Shown piece after piece: positions 58,141 to 64,000 of a stretch of 64,000 nt of DNA. The stretch is taken from contig CAMRSM010000016.1 of assembly GCA_947053345.1 (NCBI GenBank), positions 26,378 through 90,377 of the forward strand. Direction: 5' to 3'. The DNA is from an uncultured Lachnospiraceae bacterium. GTDB lineage: Bacteria > Bacillota > Clostridia > Lachnospirales > Lachnospiraceae. Made by a program: the position numbers and the translations under genes. How positions within the stretch are numbered: the first letter of the stretch is position 1; each line of letters opens with the position of its first letter. The notes under the pieces were generated by a model. That model did not search any database. It had not been told where the DNA came from and saw nothing but the letters and a program-made list of their open reading frames with translations.

Positions 58141-58809
58141 AATCCCTCTCATTCCAGCCAAAGCACAGTATTTTTCATCAAAGTTCCCAAAATTCCCCCG
58201 ACCGATCATGTTCCCCATAGTCTTTGCCGCCGAACCGGATTCCATCCATAGCAAATTTTGCTATGGCAATAAACCAGTACAAGCCAGGGCATCCAATATT
58301 AACAAATTGTTCATATCTTTGCCATACTCTCCTCATATGTCAATACTATAATATAAACATAAGGTCAATCAAGTGATTTGCTTACAAGGAAATTTTTTTC
58401 ATAAATCAAAGCCCGGTAGTTTTTTATTCCTCCCTTCTGCCGGGCTTCTCCTCTGCCCTTTTTTCGGAAAAGCTGCCTGCCCGCCGCAGACTGATATAAT
58501 ATAATCTTATCAAATCTGCCCCAGAATTGCAATCAAAATCCCCCAATGAAAAACGGTGTAAAATTATTTTGGCATTCTTGCCATCTCCCATCTTCCTTTC
58601 GATAAAAAAATATGGTATAATATTGGCAGATATTATACCAGCGCCGGTTCGCTGTCCGAACGGAGGGAGGACAATTTCCCTGTCAGGCCATGCGCACGCC
58701 CCCACAGCCGGGATAGTGCATGGATGCGCTTCCCCTGCCGAAAGGACATGCTGTCTGTGCAGTATAACAAACGAAATGTATTGACCAATTACAACAATGG
58801 AGGAATTTT
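58141..58809. other. Long divergent intergenic region upstream of upp
   Basis: 669 bp without a supported gene. On the minus strand TTGATT (58372-58367), a 16-bp spacer and TATAGT (58350-58345) could drive the 151-residue membrane protein. A perfect 9-bp palindrome GGTATAATA/TATTATACC (58614-58622 with 58631-58639) places TATAAT on both strands. An inverted repeat AAGCCCGG/CCGGGCTT lies at 58409-58447. A plus-strand pair TTGCCA-17-GATAAA (from about 58579) is a weak upp promoter candidate. Confidence 0.45.
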
Positions 58810-59439
58810 ATGGGAAAAATTACAGTCATGGATCATCCGCTGATCCAGCACAAAATTGGTATCATGCGAATGAAATCAACTTCAACCAAGGAATTCCGCG
58901 ACCTCGTATCGGAGGTTGCGATGCTGATTTATTATGAGGCCAGCCGTAACCTGCCGCTCGCTGACAAGGAAATCGAAACCCCTCTCATTAAGACAACCGT
59001 AAAAGAGATTGCCGGCAAAAAGCTCTGCATAGTCCCGATCCTGCGCGCGGGTCTTCACATGGCGGACGGCATCCTAAATATCACGCCGAACGCGAAGGTG
59101 GGACATATCGGCCTGTACCGCAACGAGGAAACCTTAGAGCCGGTGGAATATTTCTGCAAACTGCCGAAGGACGCGGCAGACCGCGAGATCTTCGTCGTTG
59201 ACCCGATGCTTGCCACGGGCGGCTCGGCGATTGCGGCGATCGACATGCTGAAGAAACGCGGCATCAAAAACATCCGTTTCCTCTGCCTGATCGCGGCACC
59301 GGAAGGGACAAAAAAGCTTCAGGAAGCACATCCGGATGTGGATGTCTACATCGGCGCGATGGATGAACGGCTAAACGAACACGGCTACATCCTGCCGGGA
59401 CTTGGGGATGCGGGCGACCGCATTTACGGGACAAAATAA
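58810..59439 (+). CDS. upp: Uracil phosphoribosyltransferase
   Basis: A 209-residue salvage enzyme converting uracil and PRPP to UMP. Seen: [38 protein letters not shown], the PRPP-binding loop [18 protein letters not shown], and the C-terminal [15 protein letters not shown] at 58810 follows GGAGG with 6-nt spacing. Length and motifs are normal. It lies 143 bp upstream of the ABC-F gene in the same direction. Confidence 0.97.
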   Translation: MGKITVMDHPLIQHKIGIMRMKSTSTKEFRDLVSEVAMLIYYEASRNLPLADKEIETPLIKTTVKEIAGKKLCIVPILRAGLHMADGILNITPNAKVGHIGLYRNEETLEPVEYFCKLPKDAADREIFVVDPMLATGGSAIAAIDMLKKRGIKNIRFLCLIAAPEGTKKLQEAHPDVDVYIGAMDERLNEHGYILPGLGDAGDRIYGTK

Positions 59440-59480
59440 TCCTGCCCATCCAGCCCCTGATTTCCATACAGGATGCAGGC

Positions 59481-59530
59481 AACCCGCTTGAAAGAACCAG
59501 GCGGGAACCCGCTTGAAAGAACCAAGCGGG
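59481..59530 (+). repeat. Tandem 25-bp hairpin repeat
   Basis: Two adjacent copies of AACCCGCTTGAAAGAACC followed by AGGCGGG (59481-59505) or AAGCGGG (59506-59530), one base different. Each copy can fold as CCCGCTT/AAGCGGG. Confidence 0.9.
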
Positions 59531-59546
59531 TAATCAATCGCAGTAC

Positions 59547-59582
59547 CCTGCTTCCGGGTACGAAAAGAAAGCAGGTTTTTTT
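59547..59582 (+). terminator. Intrinsic terminator or attenuator directly before the ABC-F start codon
   Basis: CCTGCTT (59547-59553) pairs with AAGCAGG (59569-59575), followed by seven T (59576-59582) and then immediately the ATG at 59583. A competing hairpin GTACCC/GGGTAC (59543-59548 with 59556-59561) overlaps its left arm, so the two folds are mutually exclusive. The Shine-Dalgarno GCAGG is in the right arm. It could simply terminate upp, or attenuate the ABC-F gene. Confidence 0.65.
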
Positions 59583-61682
59583 ATGGTTTTAGCATGTAAT
59601 AATATATCAAAAAATTTTGGAACGGATCTGATCCTGGACAAGGTTTCGTTCCATATCAATGACCGCGAAAAAGCGGCGATCGTCGGCATCAACGGTGCCG
59701 GCAAATCCACACTGTTCAAGATCATTGTCGGGGAGCTTGCCGCAGATGGCGGGGAAGTTACCTGGGCAAAAGGTACGCGTGTGGGCTACCTCTCCCAGCA
59801 TCAGAACCTGACTTCGGAAAATACGGTCTACGACGAAGTTCTTTCCGTAAAGGCCGATCTTATCCGCATGGAAGAAAAAATCCGCGGACTGGAAATTGCG
59901 ATGAAGGAAGCCACGGAGGACGAACTGCCCCGCATGCTTGCATCCTACACCAACCTAACCCATGCGTTCGAGCAGCAGAACGGCTACGCTTACCGCAGTG
60001 AGGTAACCGGTGTTTTAAAAGGACTTGGTTTTTTACAGGAAGAATTCACAAAAAAAATAACGACGCTCTCCGGAGGGCAGAAGACGCGCGTGGCACTCGG
60101 TAAACTCCTGCTCTCCGCGCCGGACATTATTTTGCTTGACGAGCCGACCAACCATCTTGACATGACTTCGATCGCATGGCTTGAAACCTTTTTGCAAAAT
60201 TACGGCGGGGCGGTCGTCATCATCGCACACGACCGCTATTTCCTTGACCGCATCGTGACAAAAGTTGTGGAACTTGAAAATACGCACGCACAGGTCTTTC
60301 CGGGCAATTATTCGGAATATGCCGTGAAAAAAGCGGCTCTGCGGCAGGAACTGCTGCACCATTATCTGAACCAGCAAAAACAGATCAGGCATCACGAAGA
60401 AGTTATTGCAAAGCTGCGCTCCTTCAACCGCGAGAAATCCATCAAGCGCGCCGAGAGCAGAGAAAAAATGCTTGACAAGATCGAGCGTCTCGAAAAGCCC
60501 GTTGAATTAAAGGCAGACATGAACATCCGCCTGACACCGCGGACGTTAAGCGGCAACGACGTGCTGACCGTAAAGGGACTCTCCAAAGCATTTGGGAATC
60601 ATGTACTGTTTGAAAACCTCGATTTTGAAATCAAGCGCGGCGAGCGTGTCGCCATTATCGGCAACAACGGAACCGGCAAGACGACAATCTTAAAACTGAT
60701 CAACGGCCTGCTTCCCCCGGATCACGGTGAAATCCGGCCGGGCGCGAAAGTGCACATCGGCTACTATGACCAGGAGCATCAGGTACTGCACATGGACAAG
60801 ACCGTTTTCGAGGAAATCCAAGACGAATACCCGCACCTTGACAATACCGAGGTGCGCAACGTACTGGCTGCTTTCCTTTTTACGGGAGACGATGTCTTTA
60901 AACAGATCAAGGAGCTTTCGGGCGGTGAACGCGGACGCGTCTCCCTCGCCAAACTCATGCTCTCAGCTGCCAATTTCCTGATCCTTGACGAGCCGACCAA
61001 CCACCTTGATATCATTTCGAAGGAAATCCTTGAGAACGCCCTGCTAAATTATGCCGGGACAGTGCTCTACGTCTCGCACGACCGCTATTTTATCAACCGC
61101 ACCGCGACGCGCATCCTCGACCTTTCCTGCGGGATGTTGTTAAATTATATCGGGAACTATGATTATTATCTGGAGAAAAAGCCGGAAGTTGAAACAAAAT
61201 ATTTCGGCCATGCGCTCTCGGATCCTGTCGCTGCCACGGGAAGCAGTGACCGTCTGGCGAACCATAAACAGCTCTACAGCGGATTGAGCAGCGCACCGTC
61301 CGCCGCGGCCGGAACCCAGGCAGGCGGACAGCAGAAAAGTGCGGGGATATCCTCCGTGACAAAAACACCGTCTATCTTAGCCACAGACCCAAAAACCCTG
61401 TCCACGGCGGACGGCGGACAGGCAAGCACGGGCAGGCAGGACTGGCTGGCAAAAAAGGAGGAGCAGGCACGCGAGCGCAAGCGGCAGAATGATTTAAAAA
61501 AAGTGGAAACGGAAGTGGAAAAGCTTGAGGCGCGCGATGCGGAACTTGATGCGATGCTCGTGGACGAAGCGGTGTATTCTGACCCGGCAAGGCTGATGGA
61601 ATTGAACCATGAGAAAAAGCAGATTGCCGCACAGCTTGAAGTGCTGATGGAGGAATGGGAGGTGCTCGCGGCGGGCAATTAA
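59583..61682 (+). CDS. ABC-F family ATP-binding protein (YdiF-like)
   Basis: A 699-residue protein with two ABC ATPase domains and no membrane segment, the ABC-F layout of ribosome-acting translation factors. Domain 1: GINGAGKST, LSGGQKTRVALGKLLL, LLDEPTNHLDMTSI. Domain 2: GNNGTGKTT, LSGGERGRVSLAKLML, LILDEPTNHLDIIS. An inter-domain linker of charged helices lies between. A low-complexity Ala/Ser/Gly-rich stretch (about residues 560-620) precedes a C-terminal coiled coil (LKKVETEVEKLEARDAEL) like that of Uup/YdiF. It resembles the housekeeping YdiF type more than dedicated antibiotic-resistance types, but I cannot settle this by eye. The start is ATG 59583. Confidence 0.95.
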   Translation: MVLACNNISKNFGTDLILDKVSFHINDREKAAIVGINGAGKSTLFKIIVGELAADGGEVTWAKGTRVGYLSQHQNLTSENTVYDEVLSVKADLIRMEEKIRGLEIAMKEATEDELPRMLASYTNLTHAFEQQNGYAYRSEVTGVLKGLGFLQEEFTKKITTLSGGQKTRVALGKLLLSAPDIILLDEPTNHLDMTSIAWLETFLQNYGGAVVIIAHDRYFLDRIVTKVVELENTHAQVFPGNYSEYAVKKAALRQELLHHYLNQQKQIRHHEEVIAKLRSFNREKSIKRAESREKMLDKIERLEKPVELKADMNIRLTPRTLSGNDVLTVKGLSKAFGNHVLFENLDFEIKRGERVAIIGNNGTGKTTILKLINGLLPPDHGEIRPGAKVHIGYYDQEHQVLHMDKTVFEEIQDEYPHLDNTEVRNVLAAFLFTGDDVFKQIKELSGGERGRVSLAKLMLSAANFLILDEPTNHLDIISKEILENALLNYAGTVLYVSHDRYFINRTATRILDLSCGMLLNYIGNYDYYLEKKPEVETKYFGHALSDPVAATGSSDRLANHKQLYSGLSSAPSAAAGTQAGGQQKSAGISSVTKTPSILATDPKTLSTADGGQASTGRQDWLAKKEEQARERKRQNDLKKVETEVEKLEARDAELDAMLVDEAVYSDPARLMELNHEKKQIAAQLEVLMEEWEVLAAGN

Positions 61683-61785
61683 CCATTCTTTTATCCGCGA
61701 TGCTCCTGCAAAACGGATATAAAACATGCTGCTGCCAACAAGTGCTTTGCCGGACTTAATTATTTTCCGCGGTATTTTCTTCTTT

Positions 61786-61833
61786 CAAAACAAAGATGGG
61801 CGGGAAAGCCATTTAAAAGCTTTCCCGCCCATC
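61786..61833 (-). terminator. Intrinsic terminator of the GntR-type gene
   Basis: A perfect 15-bp stem GATGGGCGGGAAAGC/GCTTTCCCGCCCATC (61795-61809 with 61819-61833). On the minus strand it is followed by TTTGTTTTG. The plus-strand side has no T-run, so it mainly serves the minus strand. Confidence 0.85.
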
Positions 61834-61898
61834 GCAGCCATTGGCGGTGTTTTATCCGGATGATTTAACGTTCTGGATCATTTCCATCCAAAGATCCC

Positions 61899-62573
61899 TC
61901 ACACTCCGCACCGCTTCAGATTCTCGATTGCCTGGATCATATGCTCATGCGCGAGTTTTTCCGCAAGCTCCCCGTTCCTTTCCCGCAATGCCTCAAGGAT
62001 TGCCATATGCTCCTTGTTCGAAGCCTCGGCACGCCCTTTTCCGGCGAGCGAAACGCGGCGGACGCGCTCAACGTAATGGTGGAAGTCACGCAGCACATGT
62101 TCGAGCATCTTACTGTCACATGCTTCGTAAATGATCTCATGAAACCGGTTGTCAAGCTCCACAATCTGATCCAAATGCCCTTTTTTTTCATGAAATTCAC
62201 AGAGATACACGATTTCCTCCAACTGCTCCAGACCTTCCTGCCCGATATGCTCACTGGCCCAGCGCGCGCACAGACCCTCCAGATACGAACGGATGTGGTA
62301 GATATCGTGGATATCCTTGGTGGAAATGCCCGTCACGTAAGCGCCTTTATTCGGGATGATGCGCACAAGCCCCTCCAGTTCGAGCTGGCGCAATGCCTCG
62401 CGCACCGGCGTGCGGCTCACGCCGAAATCCGACGCGATCGTGATTTCCCGCAGTTCCTCATCCCTTTCATATTTCCCGGAAAGAATGTCCTCCCGCAGAC
62501 GGTTGAACACCCTGCCGCGCAGCGAATATTTGTCCGTGACTTCCTGCTGCACTTCTTTATTATTATCATCCAT
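61899..62573 (-). CDS. GntR-family regulator (FadR/FCD type)
   Basis: A 224-residue regulator. Residues about 15-80 are the GntR winged helix (RGRVFNRLREDILSGKYERDEEL, SRTPVREALRQLELEGLV). The rest is the helical FCD effector domain (DIHDIYHIRSYLEGLCARWA, DNRFHEIIYEACDSKMLEHV, KEHMAILEALRERNGELAEKLAHEHM), which often binds a metal and an organic acid. It lies 149 bp downstream of the isocitrate dehydrogenase gene on the same strand, so control of TCA or organic-acid metabolism is a reasonable inference. Confidence 0.93.
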   Translation of the reverse strand: MDDNNKEVQQEVTDKYSLRGRVFNRLREDILSGKYERDEELREITIASDFGVSRTPVREALRQLELEGLVRIIPNKGAYVTGISTKDIHDIYHIRSYLEGLCARWASEHIGQEGLEQLEEIVYLCEFHEKKGHLDQIVELDNRFHEIIYEACDSKMLEHVLRDFHHYVERVRRVSLAGKGRAEASNKEHMAILEALRERNGELAEKLAHEHMIQAIENLKRCGV

Positions 62574-62722
62574 AGCCTTTCAAACCTCCGGTCATACTGC
62601 ACCGCTTTTAATGAAAGAATTGCCGCACAACGAAAAACGATACCGGATATAACCGTTTCCAATACCGACGGATGCCGTGTTTGTATTCGCTTTGCTTTGT
62701 GCGGCAGTTGATTTCCAATCTT
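62574..62722 (-). other. Intergenic region between icd and the GntR gene
   Basis: 149 bp containing a perfect 10-bp inverted repeat TGCCGCACAA/TTGTGCGGCA (62621-62630 with 62697-62706) separated by 66 nt. It could be a long-loop hairpin or a pair of operator half-sites; no clear T-run. Confidence 0.4.
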
Positions 62723-63892
62723 TTACAATCCTTTGATCGTCTCCATAATATAATCCGCAAATGCCTCGTTTGTCGCTCCGTCCTCATGTCCGGTCATCAC
62801 CAGTTTCTTCTCCGTGACCGTGCAGATATCAAGCGCTTTGTAAAGCGCGTCCGCCTGTGCCTGGTAACCAATATGGGAAAGCAGCATCGCCGCCGCGCGG
62901 ATCACACTGCACGGGTCGGCATATTTTGCCCTGCCCTCCGCCACCATACGCGGTGCGGAACCGTGGATGGCCTCAAACATCGCGTAGCGCTTACCGATAT
63001 TGGCACTTCCCGCCGTGCCGACACCGCCCTGAAACTCCGCCGCCTCATCCGTGATAATGTCACCATACAGGTTTGGCAGCACCACAACCTGAAAGTCGCG
63101 CCGTCTCGTCTCGTCGATCAGCTTCGCCGTCATAATGTCGATGTACCAGTCATCCGCCGTGATATCCGGATATTCCTTCGCGATCTCGCGGAACGCGTCG
63201 AGGAATTTCCCGTCCGTCGTCTTGATGATATTCGCCTTGGTCACCGCCGTCACACGCGTCTTTTTGTTCGCTTTTGCATACTCAAATGCCGCACGGATGA
63301 TGCGCTCGGTTCCCTGGCTTGTCACCACCGTAAAATCAACGCCGAGGTCGTCCGTCACATGGACACCTTTGCTCCCGACCGCATACGCGCCTTCGGTATT
63401 CTCGCGGTAAAATGTCCAGTCAATGCCCTGCTCCGGGATGCGCACCGGGCGCACGTTCGCAAAAAGATCCAGCTCCTTGCGCATCGCTACATTTGCGCTC
63501 TCCACATTCGGCCACGGGTCGCCCTTGCGCGGGGTAGTCGTCGGGCCTTTCAAGATGACGTGGCACTCCTTTAATTCGGCGAGTGTGTCGTCCGGGATGG
63601 CTTTCTGCAGCGCAGCCCGGCGCTCGATCGTCAACCCGTCGATCACCTTGAATTCCACCTTGCCCTTTGCCGTCTCGTCCTTTAACAAAAATTCCAGAAC
63701 ACGTTTGGCCTGCCCGGTGATCGCAGGACCGATGCCATCACCGCCGCACACGCCGATAATGATCTTGTCAAGGGTTTTATAGTCAATAAAATCCCCCTGT
63801 GCCTTCATTGCCTCCACACGCTTATCCTGTTCGGCCAAAAGTTCCCCGAAACGCGCCTTCGCCGCTTCCAACTGTTCTACTGTCATGCCCAT
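62723..63892 (-). CDS. icd: Isocitrate dehydrogenase-type enzyme (isocitrate/isopropylmalate dehydrogenase family)
   Basis: A 389-residue enzyme of the decarboxylating dehydrogenase family. Seen: N-terminal IIGVCGGDGIGPAITGQA, HVILKGPTTTPRKGDPWPNVESANVAMRKELDLFANVRPV, the substrate loop TFYRENTEGAYAVG, TAVTKANIIKTTDG (catalytic Lys), and the cofactor region FEAIHGSAPRMVAEGRAKYADPCS. The PNVESANVAMRKELDLFANVRPV stretch supports isocitrate rather than isopropylmalate as substrate. NAD versus NADP is not certain. It starts at ATG 63892 (GGAGG 9 nt upstream). A 105-bp-type repeat lies immediately upstream. Confidence 0.9.
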   Translation of the reverse strand: MGMTVEQLEAAKARFGELLAEQDKRVEAMKAQGDFIDYKTLDKIIIGVCGGDGIGPAITGQAKRVLEFLLKDETAKGKVEFKVIDGLTIERRAALQKAIPDDTLAELKECHVILKGPTTTPRKGDPWPNVESANVAMRKELDLFANVRPVRIPEQGIDWTFYRENTEGAYAVGSKGVHVTDDLGVDFTVVTSQGTERIIRAAFEYAKANKKTRVTAVTKANIIKTTDGKFLDAFREIAKEYPDITADDWYIDIMTAKLIDETRRRDFQVVVLPNLYGDIITDEAAEFQGGVGTAGSANIGKRYAMFEAIHGSAPRMVAEGRAKYADPCSVIRAAAMLLSHIGYQAQADALYKALDICTVTEKKLVMTGHEDGATNEAFADYIMETIKGL

Positions 63893-63907
63893 ATCAAATG
63901 TCCTCCT

Positions 63908-64000
63908 ATTTAAGTTCCGCAGCCACCCTTCCAGTCCCAAAACCGGGGAAACAATTTCTGTCCGCCCTGCTCCCATAAATCGTTTCCGGTTCTGTGCGGG
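63908..64000 (-). repeat. Diverged copy of the 105-bp repeat in the icd leader (runs off the window)
   Basis: Starts with TTTAAGTTCCGCAG and contains the same 19-mer CTGTCCGCCCTGCTCCCAT at 63958-63976 as the three copies near 11.3 kb, flanked by GGAAACAATTT (63947-63957) and AAATCGTTTCC (63977-63987). These arms pair completely (one G-U pair) although their sequence differs from the arms at 11.3 kb. The element continues beyond base 64000. Confidence 0.9.

Larger units (their letters stand above)
59473..59592 (+). other. Possible leader ORF overlapping the ABC-F start
   Basis: A 39-codon open frame from ATG 59473 to TAG 59590-59592 runs through the two 25-bp hairpin repeats and the terminator hairpin and overlaps the ABC-F start by 10 nt. 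Its ribosome site is poor (AGG directly adjacent to ATG), so translation is doubtful. If translated, ribosome position could affect the hairpins downstream. Confidence 0.2.

Noticed and set aside
1..64000. tRNA or rRNA genes, insertion sequences, integrases or phage genes
   Set aside because: None could be recognised on either strand by eye; faint cloverleaf-like matches did not have the required arms.

Overview
The window reads as chromosomal DNA of an anaerobic, spore-forming Firmicute, most likely a member of the Lachnospiraceae (Clostridia). The evidence is the mixture of sporulation genes (spoVAD, spoVAE, a small acid-soluble spore protein, a SpoIID/LytB-domain protein), Gram-positive RNA regulators (threonyl T-box, glmS ribozyme), AddAB instead of RecBCD, strong GGAGG ribosome binding sites, and small families I associate with this group (DUF4860, DUF4250, DHHW/MBOAT pairs). 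Base composition looks like 50-55% GC apart from one AT-rich gene. I see no tRNA, rRNA, CRISPR array, phage or insertion sequence.

Layout. 1-4.5 kb (+): the 3' end of a MraY-like glycosyl-1-phosphate transferase, a LysR regulator and a TldD/TldE protease pair. 4.6-7.4 kb (-): a DHHW protein and an MBOAT O-acyltransferase, probably acetylating an exported glycan. 7.6-8.4 kb (-): a secreted transglutaminase-like protein. 8.6-13 kb (-): a partial type IV pilus operon (PilC, four small membrane-anchored pilin-like or DUF4860 proteins, PilT), interrupted by a tandem array of 105-bp repeats. 13.3-15.9 kb (-): thrS with a complete T-box leader and consensus promoter. 16.1-18.2 kb (-): an AT-rich HelD-like helicase. 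18.7-21 kb (+): glmS ribozyme and glmS. 21.1-26.2 kb (-): two large secreted paralogues of unknown function and a DUF4015 glycoside hydrolase-like protein. 26.4-30.6 kb: a SEC-C protein, a double-receiver response regulator, a small membrane protein, RarA, DUF4250 and VanZ. 30.7-34.5 kb (+): YigZ and a class A penicillin-binding protein. 34.7-37.3 kb: spoVAE and spoVAD (-), YihY (+). 37.5-44.1 kb: a long SpoIID-domain protein, a sugar-binding-fold/GGDEF fusion and an unknown protein (-), then a SARP-type regulator (+). 44.1-50 kb (-): Tex, xylulokinase, a lipid kinase, and an SASP behind a sigma-G-like promoter. 50.2-58.1 kb (-): addA, addB and a membrane protein. 58.8-61.7 kb (+): upp and an ABC-F protein behind a possible attenuator. 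61.9-64 kb (-): a GntR regulator and isocitrate dehydrogenase, with another copy of the 105-bp repeat in its leader at the window edge.

The most notable signal is the repeat family. Three tandem copies lie at about 11.25-11.58 kb and one diverged copy lies at the right edge. All four keep an identical 19-nt loop, while the flanking stem changes in a compensatory way. That pattern suggests a structured RNA or DNA element lying 5' of minus-strand genes. Other points are a pilus cluster with no assembly ATPase or prepilin peptidase, a tandem pair of uncharacterised secreted beta-module proteins, a SARP regulator ending in what looks like a degenerate GGDEF domain, a terminator hairpin directly before the ABC-F start codon, and a hairpin/Shine-Dalgarno module shared by unrelated genes. 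All family names are from motif recognition by eye; no database search was run.
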